The notes: generated by a model from the letters alone, not told the origin. A DNA stretch of 64,000 bases from Serratia oryzae (GCF_001976145.1 NZ_MOXD01000001.1:62001-126000); one strand, 5' to 3'; counted from the first letter of the stretch, positions 20,889 through 31,471 are shown. A program made the numbers and translations.

Positions 20889-21556
20889 TTAGCGTCAAAA
20901 CGATAGCCCTGACCACGCACGGTAGTGATTACGTCCTGCGGATATTCAGCCTGTAATTTCTTACGCAGGCGGCCCATCAGTACGTCGATAGTATGGCTTT
21001 CGCGCAGTTCGGCATCCGGGTAAAGCTGCAGCATCAACGAGTCCTTGCTGACCACTTTACCGGCATTGCGGATCAGCGTTTCAATGATGGTGTACTCAAA
21101 CGCCGTCAGCTTGATTTGCTGGTCATTGACGCTCAACTCGCGGCGCGAAAGGTCGATCTGAAAGGGCTGCAAGACGATCACTTGTGAAGCCAGGCCGCTG
21201 TTGCGGCGCATCAGTGCCTGCATACGGGCAATCACTTCTTCCAGATGGAAGGGCTTAGTGACGTAATCGTCAGCACCGGCCTCCAGCACCGCCACTTTAT
21301 CCTGCCAGCTTTCGCGGGCGGTCAGCACTAGGATGGGCAATTTCATCTGCTGGGCGCGCCAGCGGCGAATCAGGCTCAGGCCGTCTTCGCCCGGCAGGCC
21401 GAGATCGACAATGGCGATATCTGGCGCATGTTCCTGCAAGAAATAATCCGCCTCTTTGGCATCTTCCGCCGCATCGACCTGATGTCCCATTTCGCGCATC
21501 TGTACCGACAGGTGGTGGCGTAATAGACCATTATCTTCAACAACCAGTATTCGCAT
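20885..21556 (-). CDS. phoP: Response regulator PhoP
   Basis: OmpR-type transcription factor activated by PhoQ. The receiver domain has the phosphorylated aspartate in [14 protein letters not shown] (about residue 51), the switch threonine in LVLTARES and lysine in VTKPFH. The C-terminal winged helix carries [15 protein letters not shown] and ends [12 protein letters not shown] 21556 gives exactly 223 residues with the conserved N-terminus [16 protein letters not shown]; upstream in-frame codons extend it without family support. It is co-transcribed with phoQ (overlapping stop and start). An array of PhoP half-sites lies 176 bp upstream, which indicates autoregulation. Confidence 0.97.
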   Translation of the reverse strand: MRILVVEDNGLLRHHLSVQMREMGHQVDAAEDAKEADYFLQEHAPDIAIVDLGLPGEDGLSLIRRWRAQQMKLPILVLTARESWQDKVAVLEAGADDYVTKPFHLEEVIARMQALMRRNSGLASQVIVLQPFQIDLSRRELSVNDQQIKLTAFEYTIIETLIRNAGKVVSKDSLMLQLYPDAELRESHTIDVLMGRLRKKLQAEYPQDVITTVRGQGYRFDAK

Positions 21557-21731
21557 GGAGCAGACTCCTGTAGATCGGGGGGTGAAGTTCTGTTCACCCA
21601 CGTTCGCTCGGTAACACATTTTCAGCACGTATTAGGGCTAACCTGCTCGCACTAAGTTATGGTAGGTATAACTCGTTGATGCCGCAAGCTGGCGCTGTGA
21701 AATCAGTGTTATCACATAGTTGGATGCGGTA

Positions 21732-21797
21732 ATTATCGACAGTCGGCTATAAACGCAGGATAAACAGTGTGTAAACAAAGCTAAACCAAACCTAAAC
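21732..21797 (-). promoter_or_regulatory. phoP promoter with five phased PhoP half-sites
   Basis: Reading the minus strand, GTTTA occurs five times at steps of 11, 10, 11 and 11 bp (complements TAAAC start at 21793, 21782, 21772, 21761 and 21750). The standard PhoP box is two (T/G)GTTTA units 11 bp apart, so this holds two to four overlapping boxes; the best pair is TGTTTACACACTGTTTA. Twelve bases after the last unit comes GATAAT (21737-21732), the distance known for PhoP-dependent -10 elements. The expected transcript would start near 21725 and run into phoP. Confidence 0.8.
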
Positions 21798-21877
21798 GGG
21801 GAAGAATAGTTTAGCTTGTTGTGGCGATGTATTCTGTTGTGTTATTCAATTTTGCTGCAATCAGATGGAATAAATTT

Positions 21878-22579
21878 ATGGCGTTCAATGAATATGGCCA
21901 ACCCGTGGGGGAAGCATTACCGGAATGGCAACCGCGGCCAAGGCCGACGGGGGCAACGCTGAACGGTCAGTTTTGCCGCCTTGTCGCGTTGGATGCCGAA
22001 CGAGATTTTGCTGCGCTGTTTAATGCCTATCAGCAAGCGCCAGATGGCCGCGATTGGACCTATCTTATGGGGGAACGGCCAGAAAGCTTGGCAGCAATGC
22101 GAACGCATCTGGAAAAGCTCCAGGCCAATACGGGGCTGGTGAATCTGCTGGTGCTCGACTCGCGTCATCAAACGCCGGTGGGAACGGTCGCCTTGATGCG
22201 TATTGAAGAGGCCAGCGGCGTGCTGGAGATTGGCCATGTTAACTGGTCGCCGTTGATGAAACAGCGCTCTTGCGCCACCGAGGCGATCTTTCTGCTGCTG
22301 CGCTACACCTTTGATGAGCTAGGCTATCGCCGCTGTGAATGGAAGTGTGACAGCCTGAATGAACCCTCCCGCCAGGCTGCGCGGCGTTTCGGTTTCAGTT
22401 ACGAAGGGCGGTTCATGAAAGCCCTGGTGACCAAAGGGCGTAACAGGGACACTGACTGGTTTGCGATGACCGAAGATCGCTGGCCCGCTGTGCGCACTGC
22501 GTTTGAGCAGTGGCTTGATGAGGAGAATTTTAGCGCCGACGGGCAACAGAAACAGCGCTTGCAGGCGTTTATGCCGTAA
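21878..22579 (+). CDS. GNAT family N-acetyltransferase (RimJ/RimL type)
   Basis: Probable acetyltransferase of unknown substrate, 233 residues. The GNAT core is recognisable: a beta strand LVNLLVLDSRHQTPVGTVAL, the acetyl-CoA loop region after EIGHVNWSPLMKQRSCATEA, and the C-terminal LGYRRCEWKCDSLNEPSRQA with RFGFSYEGRF, typical of the RimJ/RimL branch. ATG 21878 (MAFNEYGQPVG) was chosen over an upstream in-frame ATG at 21821, which has no ribosome-binding site. E. coli has phoP and purB adjacent, so this gene is an addition. It is divergent from phoP and shares its intergenic region, including the PhoP half-site array. Confidence 0.85.
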   Translation: MAFNEYGQPVGEALPEWQPRPRPTGATLNGQFCRLVALDAERDFAALFNAYQQAPDGRDWTYLMGERPESLAAMRTHLEKLQANTGLVNLLVLDSRHQTPVGTVALMRIEEASGVLEIGHVNWSPLMKQRSCATEAIFLLLRYTFDELGYRRCEWKCDSLNEPSRQAARRFGFSYEGRFMKALVTKGRNRDTDWFAMTEDRWPAVRTAFEQWLDEENFSADGQQKQRLQAFMP

Positions 22580-22606
22580 AAAGTGAGGCGACTGAACATC
22601 GCCTCA
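22578..22606 (-). terminator. Intrinsic terminator of purB
   Basis: Perfect 8-bp stem TGAGGCGA/TCGCCTCA with a 7-nt loop; on the minus strand it is followed by CTTTTTAC. It separates the convergent GNAT and purB genes. Confidence 0.75.
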
Positions 22607-22623
22607 TTAGTCTTGCTTCAAAC

Positions 22624-24643
<2,020 letters not shown>

Positions 24644-24645
24644 GA

Positions 24646-25749
24646 TTACTCCTGTAAGCGTTGTTCGATAATGCCGCCGCCCAGGCAGATATCGCCCAGA
24701 TAGAACACGGCGGACTGGCCTGGGGTCACGGCAGCCACTGGTTCGTCGAAGCGCACTTCAATGCGTTCTGCGCCGAGCGGCGTAACGGTGCAGGGAATAT
24801 CCTGTTGGCGATAACGGGTTTTCACCGTGCAGCGCAGGATTGCCGTCAAAGGCTGGCGATCGACCCAGTGCAGTTGTTGAGCGATCAGGCCTGTGGACAT
24901 CAGGCGTGGATGATCGTGGCCTTGGGCGACGATCAGAATATTGTTGGCAACGTCTTTATCCACCACGTACCACGGATCTTCGCTGCTGTCTTTCATCCCA
25001 CCAATGCCCAGCCCTTTGCGTTGGCCGAGGGTGTGATACATCAGCCCTTGGTGTTCACCGATGGTGTGGCCGTCAACGCTGACGATCGGGCCAGGCTGTG
25101 CGGGCAGGTAGCGGCCAAGGAAGTCGCGGAATTTACGCTCGCCGATAAAACAGATGCCGGTAGAGTCTTTTTTCTTGGCGGTAACCAGTTCCAACTGCTC
25201 TGCAATGTGGCGCACCTGTGGTTTTTCAAGCTCGCCTACCGGGAACAGGCTTTGTGCCACCTGCTCGTGGCTGAGGGTGTAGAGGAAATAGCTCTGGTCT
25301 TTGTTGCCGTCGATACCGCGCAGCAGGCGGCTTTTGCCGTCAACGTCCTGGCGGCGCACATAGTGGCCGGTGGCGATGTAGTCGGCCCCCAGATCTTCGG
25401 CGGCGAACTCCAGGAACGCTTTGAATTTGATTTCTTTATTACACAGGATATCCGGGTTTGGCGTGCGGCCGGCTTTATACTCTTCGAGGAACAGCTCGAA
25501 CACGTTATCCCAGTATTCGGCCGCGAAATTCACCGTGTGCAATTCAATGCCGAGTTTGTCGCAGACCGCCTGCGCGTCGGCCAAATCGGTGGCGGCAGAG
25601 CAGTACTCTTCGTCATCGTCCTCTTCCCAGTTCTTCATGAACAGCCCAGCGACCTGATAGCCCTGTTGCTGTAACAGATAGGCAGTAACGGAAGAGTCGA
25701 CACCGCCGGACATCCCGACGATTACTTTTTTCTGGCTGTTGTCTGACAT
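24646..25749 (-). CDS. mnmA: tRNA-specific 2-thiouridylase MnmA
   Basis: Enzyme that adds sulfur to the wobble uridine-34 of tRNA-Lys, Glu and Gln, using ATP and sulfur relayed by TusE. The PP-loop [14 protein letters not shown] is near residue 12. The two catalytic cysteines are in [12 protein letters not shown] (near 102) and [13 protein letters not shown] (near 199). The C-terminal beta-barrel ends [18 protein letters not shown]. 367 residues, against 368 in E. coli. First gene of the mnmA-hflD-purB cluster; a repeat element lies between it and nudJ. Confidence 0.97.
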   Translation of the reverse strand: MSDNSQKKVIVGMSGGVDSSVTAYLLQQQGYQVAGLFMKNWEEDDDEEYCSAATDLADAQAVCDKLGIELHTVNFAAEYWDNVFELFLEEYKAGRTPNPDILCNKEIKFKAFLEFAAEDLGADYIATGHYVRRQDVDGKSRLLRGIDGNKDQSYFLYTLSHEQVAQSLFPVGELEKPQVRHIAEQLELVTAKKKDSTGICFIGERKFRDFLGRYLPAQPGPIVSVDGHTIGEHQGLMYHTLGQRKGLGIGGMKDSSEDPWYVVDKDVANNILIVAQGHDHPRLMSTGLIAQQLHWVDRQPLTAILRCTVKTRYRQQDIPCTVTPLGAERIEVRFDEPVAAVTPGQSAVFYLGDICLGGGIIEQRLQE

Positions 25750-25832
25750 TGGGATCTCACGAACTTGAACATAGACTGCGATAAAAACAAGCGCAGTACT
25801 TTACCACGTTGGCCGCCGGTGCGCACGGCACT

Positions 25833-25930
25833 TATACCCTTATTACTTGAAGCAGCAGCGTTGTTGGTTGCGGGCAGTGGCTCGGCCCGTTGCCTTTGGG
25901 GCCGCTGCAATTCCAAGTAAGGCGGGTATA
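25833..25930. repeat. Intergenic repeat with TATACCC...GGGTATA ends
   Basis: 98-bp element with inverted ends TATACCCTTATTACTTG and CAAGTAAGGCGGGTATA (the arms agree in TATACCC and ACTTG). The interior is GC-rich and palindromic (GGCTCGGCCCGTTGCC, GGGGCCGC). It separates mnmA and nudJ, has no coding capacity, and resembles the element at 31287 in its general plan. Confidence 0.6.
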
Positions 25931-25937
25931 TATGCCA

Positions 25938-26384
25938 TCAAAATGGCCAGTTGAAGCTGGCAACCAGCGACAGCGGATAACGCTCCGGCTGCTGATAGCA
26001 GCGAATGCTCTCGGCAACCAGCGGAGAGCGCAGGTTGTTGGCCGCAAAGATTTGCTCGGCGCTCAGCCACAGACAACGATCGATATCACGATCATGGGGT
26101 TCGGTGGGCAACGGGGTTTCCAGCTCAATCACGAAGCTGAAACGCAGAAACGGCGTGCCGTCTGGTGCCAGCCACTGATGCATGCGCAAGAACGCCTGCG
26201 GTGTGGCGCGAATACCGGTTTCTTCCCACAGTTCGCGCTCAGCGGCCTGGATCAGCGTTTCATCCGCTTCCAAATGGCCCGCGGGCTGATTCCACAAGGC
26301 TTTGTGATTGATGGTTTCTTCAACGATCAAAAACTTACCGGCGGCATGAACCACGCAGGCAACGGTAACGTGTGGTTTGAACAT
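25938..26384 (-). CDS. nudJ: Nudix phosphatase NudJ
   Basis: Nudix hydrolase that acts on nucleoside di- and triphosphates; E. coli NudJ also releases phosphate from the thiamine precursor HMP-PP. The Nudix box [20 protein letters not shown] (residues about 39-58) is complete, starting with G and ending with the RELWEETG glutamates that bind Mg2+. Length 148 compares with 153 in E. coli. The ATG is preceded by GAGGAGCCACC. It lies 18 bp from rluE, with which it is probably co-transcribed. Confidence 0.93.
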   Translation of the reverse strand: MFKPHVTVACVVHAAGKFLIVEETINHKALWNQPAGHLEADETLIQAAERELWEETGIRATPQAFLRMHQWLAPDGTPFLRFSFVIELETPLPTEPHDRDIDRCLWLSAEQIFAANNLRSPLVAESIRCYQQPERYPLSLVASFNWPF

Positions 26385-26401
26385 GGTGGCTCCTCTGGCG
26401 G

Positions 26402-27058
26402 TTAAAGCGAATCAAGCGTTTGCCATTCGCCGGGCTGCAGCGTGCCCAAGGAAAGGTTTCCCATACTGTAGCGAATCAGGCGCAGAGTAGGGAAGCCGAT
26501 ATGCGCCGTCATGCGCCGCACTTGGCGGTTGCGGCCCTCATACAAGGTGATTCGCAACCAACTGGTCGGTATGGATTTGCGCTCGCGGATTGGCGGGTTG
26601 CGTGGCCAAAGCCACTGAGGTTCCTCCACCCGTTCCACGCCAGCGGGCAAGGTTGGGCCATCTTTTAGCGTGACGCCGTGGCGCAATGGGGCCAGATCGC
26701 TTTCTTGCGGTTCGCCCTCCACCTGTACGTAATACACCTTGCCGGTACGTTTACCGGGCTGTGTCAGTTGTGCCTGCAATTTGCCGTCGTTGGTCAGCAC
26801 CAGCAATCCTTCACTGTCGCGATCGAGGCGCCCTGCGGCATAGACGTTGGTAAAGGGAATAAATTCTTTCAGCGTGGTGCGCCCGGCTTCGTCGGTAAAC
26901 TGCGGCAATACATCAAAGGGTTTGTTGAATAACACCACCCGGCGCGGCCCCTGCGGCGCTGTGCGCGCGGCGGGCCTGGCTGAGCTGAATCGTTTAACTT
27001 GGTGATTTTTAACAGGGAATTTATTCATAGTCGTTGATATTACGGATGATAGGCGCAT
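26402..27058 (-). CDS. rluE: 23S rRNA pseudouridine(2457) synthase RluE
   Basis: Isomerises U2457 of 23S rRNA to pseudouridine. It belongs to the RsuA family and has no S4 domain. The catalytic aspartate lies in [17 protein letters not shown] (near residue 95). [15 protein letters not shown] and the C-terminal [17 protein letters not shown] are typical. The longest start (27058) gives 218 residues and aligns with the 217-residue E. coli form; an ATG at 27028 ([10 protein letters not shown]) is an alternative, and neither has a clear ribosome-binding site. It is divergent from icd, as in E. coli. Confidence 0.93.
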   Translation of the reverse strand: MRLSSVISTTMNKFPVKNHQVKRFSSARPAARTAPQGPRRVVLFNKPFDVLPQFTDEAGRTTLKEFIPFTNVYAAGRLDRDSEGLLVLTNDGKLQAQLTQPGKRTGKVYYVQVEGEPQESDLAPLRHGVTLKDGPTLPAGVERVEEPQWLWPRNPPIRERKSIPTSWLRITLYEGRNRQVRRMTAHIGFPTLRLIRYSMGNLSLGTLQPGEWQTLDSL

Positions 27059-27167
27059 TATAACCGAATCCGTTTCGGATTGGCGCGGACTGAATATTCA
27101 AGTAGTATTGACACGCATCTTACAAAGCATTAACAAAAATTGCGCTTGAAGAATGAAGGAGAGGTTG

Positions 27168-28421
27168 ATGGAAAGCAAAGTAGTTGTTCCGGCAGAAGGT
27201 AAAAAGATTACGGTTGATGCCCAGGGTAAACTGGTTGTTCCGCCTAACCCGATCATCCCGTTCATCGAAGGTGACGGCATTGGCGTCGATGTTACCCCTG
27301 CTATGATTCACGTGGTTGATGCAGCAGTTAAAAAAGCCTACCACGGCGAACGTAAAATCTCCTGGATGGAAATCTATACCGGTGAAAAATCCACCCACGT
27401 ATACGGGAAAGACGTGTGGCTGCCGGATGAAACACTGGATCTTATTCGTGATTACCGCGTTGCTATCAAAGGCCCGCTGACCACTCCGGTGGGTGGCGGT
27501 ATCCGCTCCCTGAACGTTGCCCTGCGTCAGCAGCTCGATCTGTACGTGTGTCTGCGCCCGGTGCGTTACTACCAAGGTACGCCAAGCCCGGTAAAACAGC
27601 CGGAACTGACCGATATGGTGATTTTCCGTGAAAACGCTGAAGACATCTACGCAGGTATTGAATGGAAAGCCGGTTCAGCAGAAGCTGACAAAGTGATCAA
27701 GTTCCTGCGCGAAGAAATGGGCGTGAAGAAAATCCGCTTCCCAGAGCAGTGCGGCATCGGCGTGAAGCCATGTTCTGAAGAGGGCACCAAGCGCTTGGTG
27801 CGTGCGGCGATCGAATATGCGATCGCCAACGACCGTGATTCAGTGACCCTGGTTCACAAAGGCAACATCATGAAGTTCACCGAAGGTGCCTTCAAAGATT
27901 GGGGCTACGAACTGGCGCGTGAAGAGTTTGGCGGTGAGCTGATCGACGGTGGCCCATGGCTGAAGATCAAGAACCCGAATACGGGCAAAGAGATCGTGGT
28001 TAAAGACGTGATCGCCGACGCATTCCTGCAGCAAATCCTGCTGCGCCCAGCGGAATATGACGTAATTGCCTGTATGAACCTGAACGGTGACTACATTTCT
28101 GACGCCTTGGCCGCACAGGTTGGTGGTATCGGTATCGCCCCAGGCGCCAACATCGGTGACGACTGCGCGCTGTTTGAAGCCACTCACGGTACCGCGCCTA
28201 AGTATGCCGGCCAGGATAAAGTGAACCCAGGTTCTGTGATCCTGTCGGCCGAGATGATGCTGCGTCATATGGGCTGGTTCGAAGCGGCTGATCTGATTGT
28301 TAAAGGCATGGAAGGTGCCATCGCTGCCAAGACCGTGACCTATGACTTTGAACGCCTGATGGAAGGTGCTAAGCTGCTGAAATGCTCAGAGTTTGGCGAC
28401 GCTATCGTTAAACACATGTAA
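27168..28421 (+). CDS. icd: Isocitrate dehydrogenase (NADP)
   Basis: TCA-cycle enzyme that converts isocitrate to 2-oxoglutarate. The regulatory serine phosphorylated by AceK is in [13 protein letters not shown] (near residue 114). The metal-binding [17 protein letters not shown] and the coenzyme-binding [14 protein letters not shown] are intact. ATG 27168 follows GAAGGAGAGGTTG and gives 417 residues with the conserved start [12 protein letters not shown]; an in-frame ATG 15 bp upstream overlaps the ribosome-binding site. The 3' end is complete ([12 protein letters not shown]). In E. coli this 3' end is the attachment site of prophage e14, and here too an accessory region follows. Confidence 0.98.
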   Translation: MESKVVVPAEGKKITVDAQGKLVVPPNPIIPFIEGDGIGVDVTPAMIHVVDAAVKKAYHGERKISWMEIYTGEKSTHVYGKDVWLPDETLDLIRDYRVAIKGPLTTPVGGGIRSLNVALRQQLDLYVCLRPVRYYQGTPSPVKQPELTDMVIFRENAEDIYAGIEWKAGSAEADKVIKFLREEMGVKKIRFPEQCGIGVKPCSEEGTKRLVRAAIEYAIANDRDSVTLVHKGNIMKFTEGAFKDWGYELAREEFGGELIDGGPWLKIKNPNTGKEIVVKDVIADAFLQQILLRPAEYDVIACMNLNGDYISDALAAQVGGIGIAPGANIGDDCALFEATHGTAPKYAGQDKVNPGSVILSAEMMLRHMGWFEAADLIVKGMEGAIAAKTVTYDFERLMEGAKLLKCSEFGDAIVKHM

Positions 28422-28444
28422 TGGTGTTTGGGCGTTAAATGATT

Positions 28445-28475
28445 ACGGGAGCTTATGGCTCCCGTCTCTTTTTCT
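28445..28475 (+). terminator. Intrinsic terminator of icd
   Basis: 8-bp stem ACGGGAGC/GCTCCCGT with a short loop, followed by CTCTTTTTCT, 23 bp after the icd stop. Confidence 0.9.
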
Positions 28476-28740
28476 CCCTGCCAAAATTCTTCTGCAAAAC
28501 GGTATGAAAGGTGAGCTATTTTTACCCTCCTACAACCTTCCCATTCTTCCCCCGATCATCGTTATAACGGTCAGTTTGATGCTGCGATTTATGCCCTAAT
28601 AAATCCTTGGTGTTCACTTTTGTTCTCTGCATAGGCGTTCAGTCAGAGATCGGATTTAATGAAATGTGGGGGCTTTTCCCCAAGACAGGCCGGAAAGATC
28701 GCGAATTTTTTTAAAACTGCTATTTAACGTGTTGGGTTGA

Positions 28741-28951
28741 ACTATTCGCCTTTACAATAAGTTCCCACATACACGGAAGAAGCTTTGGGGGAATGACTTT
28801 TGGGTAAGGGGCAACTTTGCTGACACGGTTGGTGTGAACAAAGAAATTATCAGGCGTTATGTGAGGCATCAGGGTAAGAAAGACCGAGAATACGAACAGC
28901 AGATGGAGTTGTTGCAGGATTAAAACGGACAAGGCTCCCTTCTACGGAGCC
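28741..28951 (+). pseudogene. Remnant of an IS200/IS605-like transposase, C-terminal end
   Basis: An open frame of 60 codons (28741-28923) with no start codon encodes KFPHTRKKLWGNDFWVRGNF and then ADTVGVNKEIIRRYV. This fits the C-terminal part of IS200-type TnpA (LW-NDFW-RGYF--TVG pattern). A stop codon precedes it and no N-terminal HUH part or catalytic tyrosine region could be found upstream. A hairpin GGCTCC/GGAGCC at 28933-28951 follows the stop and resembles the subterminal hairpins at ends of such elements. It is a fossil; the rest was lost. Confidence 0.65.
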
Positions 28952-29165
28952 CCATTTAACGCCACCTCTTCAAAAGGTAAATTTTTACACCTGGGCGGCG
29001 TCAATACTTGTATGCCATTACTCGCTAAACGCTTCCAGGTATGCGTTGATGCTATTTGAAAACTGCTCAATACCCAGGCGGTGAGGCGATTGGTGCAAAG
29101 TTACAGCAGGCTAATCGAACATGGGTAAGGATTAAGTGGTATGGAGAACATAATGAAATAAAAGT

Positions 29166-29395
29166 GCGGGTTTGGTGCAACCACCTGCAGCGACGCAGTA
29201 AATTGAGGGCATCGCTGGACCCGCAGCGTATATATAAAACTTATACTAGCCAAAATAAAAATCAAGCTCTCTATGAGAATTTTCTAAAAATATTAATTGC
29301 TTGTTTTTGAATTAATTAAATTTAAAATAATTATTTTTGTAATGTGTTTAGATTGGAATTAAAACGGCTTGTAAATATATCCATTAGTAATGAAT
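29166..29395. repeat. Diverged ~230-bp repeat, copy 1, with branched hairpin
   Basis: It aligns along its length with 30078-30305. It starts with a foldable block (29166-29224): outer stem GCGGGT/ACCCGC, small hairpin GGTG-CAAC-CACC, and a second stem CAGCGA/TCGCTG. AT-rich sequence shared with copy 2 follows (blocks GTATATATA, AAAATAAAAATCAA, CTATGAGAATTTTCTAAAAAT). Copy 1 runs into an open frame without a start (VVIAITKELKIFSIAGYILG) ending at about 29520. No family was recognised. Confidence 0.75.
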
Positions 29396-30077
29396 GGGGG
29401 GAAGTTCAACACATAGTAGTCATTGCGATCACTAAAGAGTTGAAGATATTCAGTATCGCAGGATACATCCTTGGGAAAAAATTGAGCATAGTTAATAGCC
29501 TTAAAATTAAGGGGGGCTTGTAACATACTGTAAATATTCAGTAATTTACTGCGCCACAGAACAGCTTCCTAAGTTAGGCTGTTGCGTTACGCGCAAGCAA
29601 ACCGTATCTGTCCAACATTTAAACAGGCATTCGCGCCATGGGGAGGTTCTGTGGCAATCAGTAATGACGTATAGAAACTGTAACCCGGCAACACGATCGG
29701 ATTGATCGAGGTGTACGGTACTCCGCGGCGGTAAACTGGCAGGAATTTAAGCCGGTTTTCTACGTTAACAGCAAACGTGCTAAAAACAATGAAGGTATTA
29801 AGTTCTTGCTATCCGAACCGATGATATTGCAAGGGTTAAAGTTGCTAACCCGCTAGATTACTTCGTTATGCACATGGTGCATGCTGGCCGGTATAAAATC
29901 GGCGATAGCACACGAAAGCCAGCGACAGGGGCCATTCGCATCGTGTTTTCACGTGTTCGAAAAATGGCGAGACCACTACGAATATTGTGTTGAGGCGGCA
30001 CACGTCTAGCTTGATGTTGGCATCTAGGGTTGAAGAGGTGTTTAAGTGGCAACGGGAGAAACTGAGAGGATGAATAT
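29396..30077. other. Decayed, AT-rich stretch between the two repeats
   Basis: No intact gene is visible. Short open fragments without starts can be read, for example NWQEFKPVFYVNSKRAKNNE (+, about 29730-29790), which passes by an apparent frame change into VKVANPLDYFVMHMVHAGRY (+, about 29834-29893). They look like the remains of protein-coding genes broken by frameshifts and stops, possibly phage or plasmid-derived, but no family was recognised. Confidence 0.4.
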
Positions 30078-30305
30078 GCGGGTTTGGTGCAACCACCGGC
30101 AGCGATGCAAGAGCATCGTTGAACCCGCAACGTATATATAGAACTTACACCAGTTAAAATAAAAATCAATCCGTCTATGAGAATTTTCTAAAAATTTAAT
30201 TGCTTGGTTTTATAGTAATTAAATTTAAAATTATGAGTTTGAAATATATTTCAATTTGAATTAATCCAGCTTGCGACTATATCTGTCAGCGAAGAGTGAG
30301 ATGAG
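30078..30305. repeat. Diverged ~230-bp repeat, copy 2, with branched hairpin
   Basis: Partner of copy 1. The folded block 30078-30128 has outer stem GCGGGTT/AACCCGC, the same small hairpin GGTG-CAAC-CACC and an inner stem CGATGC/GCATCG closed by AAGA. Stems are kept although bases differ from copy 1, so base changes appear compensated. An open fragment (EVKECAEYFVHKNSYFVHDE) follows downstream from about 30303 with no convincing start. Confidence 0.75.
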
Positions 30306-30534
30306 GTTAAAGAGTGTGCTGAATATTTTGTGCATAAAAACTCTTACTTTGTGCACGATGAAGCAGGGGACGGGCGTGCGTTAACGGCCTGGCGTGATAA
30401 AGCTTTCTATCTACATTTGAGGATGAGTATCACTCTGGCTGTGCTGTATATGTTCGGTGAGAATTGCCGCATGGTGCAAGTGATTACAGGGAATTGCATT
30501 ACAGATGGCGCACAACGAGTGCTATCTGTAATAG

Positions 30535-30717
30535 TTACTTCAGTTCTTTTAACTTTGAACTGGTAGTCCAGACGATGGTAGTTAACAGCACAGTGCCGAT
30601 TAACCAAGGCCACTTGGCACCATTAAAGTAGTCATCACCAATTTGGTGGCTTAAGGTTAAGCAGGTATAAGTGGTCGCAAACGTGAACCAAACTCTGATG
30701 AATGATGCTTTAGTCAT
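30535..30717 (-). CDS. Small predicted membrane protein, unknown
   Basis: Sixty residues with two predicted transmembrane stretches (FIRVWFTFATTYTCLTL and WPWLIGTVLLTTIVW) separated by a short polar turn, ending in a basic tail KLKELK. ATG 30717 was preferred; a TTG 30 bp upstream is in frame. No strong ribosome-binding site is visible, which lowers confidence. It sits just downstream (same strand) of the sRNA candidate at 30.9 kb, beyond its terminator. No family recognised. Confidence 0.4.
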   Translation of the reverse strand: MTKASFIRVWFTFATTYTCLTLSHQIGDDYFNGAKWPWLIGTVLLTTIVWTTSSKLKELK

Positions 30718-30868
30718 GAGGAATATCTTTTGTGTATAAAAGTTCAATATCTAACCGTTTTTGACAGTGTGCAAGTAAATTAACATCCAAGAGCCCCAGG
30801 TTACCAACAAAAAGTAGGAGAAATGCGCTCAACACGGAGCTTGAGAAGGGAGGGACCAAATTACGCAC

Positions 30869-31005
30869 AAAAAAAACCACCACTCTCCGTCGAGTGGTGG
30901 GGGTCATTTGACCAACACCAGGGAAATAAATATTCTTTAAATTAAACATTATATGGAATATTTAATTACTCTAAAGTGAAGAGTAGCTAATGTTTACTTG
31001 GTAAA
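30869..31005 (-). ncRNA. Candidate ArcZ-like small RNA (copy B)
   Basis: On the minus strand ATTTCCCTGGTGTTGG (30927-30912) is identical to the conserved target-pairing core recalled for ArcZ. It is followed by a small hairpin GGTC-AAAT-GACC and then a perfect 9-bp terminator stem CCACCACTC/GAGTGGTGG with a 6-nt loop and eight T residues (30900-30869). This repeats the ArcZ order: seed, short hairpin, GC-rich terminator. An AU-rich stretch just before the seed would suit RNase E cleavage. The 5' end is uncertain; a weak promoter (TTGAAG at 31041-31036, AATAAA near 31015) would start it near 31005. True arcZ lies next to arcB in enterobacteria, so this would be an extra copy. Confidence 0.6.
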
Positions 31006-31286
31006 TCAATATTTATTGCATGATAATTTGATGCACTTCAAAAAAAGAGACAACGGTCTTTCGACAGCGTATGGATGCCTAACTCGTAAGGTGTAGCGAA
31101 CATCGAGTGGGAGTTTAAATAAGTATTCTTAGTGTGAATGTTTCCATCTGATTAATACTAATTAGTTAGGTGAATATTAAATTATTTTTCATAGTTCCGT
31201 ATGAAAATTGATCTTTTCAAGAAACCGATGAAGTTCGTTGTCATGCATATCGATTCTGCCATACCTCATAGATATATCGTGAATAA
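31006..31286. other. AT-rich intergenic stretch upstream of sRNA candidate B
   Basis: No intact gene is seen. It holds the possible promoter of the sRNA candidate and, at 31201, an ATG-led frame (MKIDLFKKPMKFVVMHID) that runs into the repeat element at 31287 and stops there, which suggests a gene truncated by the repeat or a chance frame. Confidence 0.35.
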
Positions 31287-31471
31287 ACCCAAAAGAGTTG
31301 CTTGGGTGTTGGCTGACTTCGTTCACCCCAGTCACTTACTTGAGTAAGCTCCTGGGGATTATGAGCCTCTTCGAAGCTCATCCTACGGGCCAGCGCAAGC
31401 GCTGTTCAAATCGGTCAAAGACCGATTTGTCACTCCGTTGCCGCCTACAAGCAACTCGAATTATTTTGGGT
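31287..31471. repeat. Enterobacterial intergenic repeat with ACCCAAAA ends
   Basis: 185-bp element with inverted ends: ACCCAAAAGAGTTGCTT at the left, and AAGCAACTCGAATTATTTTGGGT at the right reading its complement with a 6-base insertion. The interior holds further palindromes (AGCGCAAGCGCT, AAATCGGTCAAAGACCGATTT, CCCCAG...CTGGGG). The GTTGCCGCC...CAACTCGAATTATTT-GGGTATA pattern is recalled as a common intergenic repeat in Serratia and Yersinia. Non-coding and mobile-looking, without a transposase. Confidence 0.65.

Noticed and set aside
24661-25674. 337-codon plus-strand frame opposite mnmA
   Set aside because: Antisense shadow of mnmA, with no supported start.
27168-28421. Search for a duplicated icd 3' end as an attachment-site footprint
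   Set aside because: No second copy of the icd 3' sequence was seen in 28.4-32.7 kb, so integration in icd cannot be shown directly.
30078-30128. Branched hairpin taken as a possible tRNA
   Set aside because: The 7-bp outer stem looks like an acceptor stem, but only two inner arms exist in 51 nt and there is no T-arm or anticodon arm of the correct size.
30710-30949. 79-codon minus-strand frame over sRNA candidate B
   Set aside because: It spans the 9-bp terminator stem and T-run, so it would be translated across a transcription stop; no start support.
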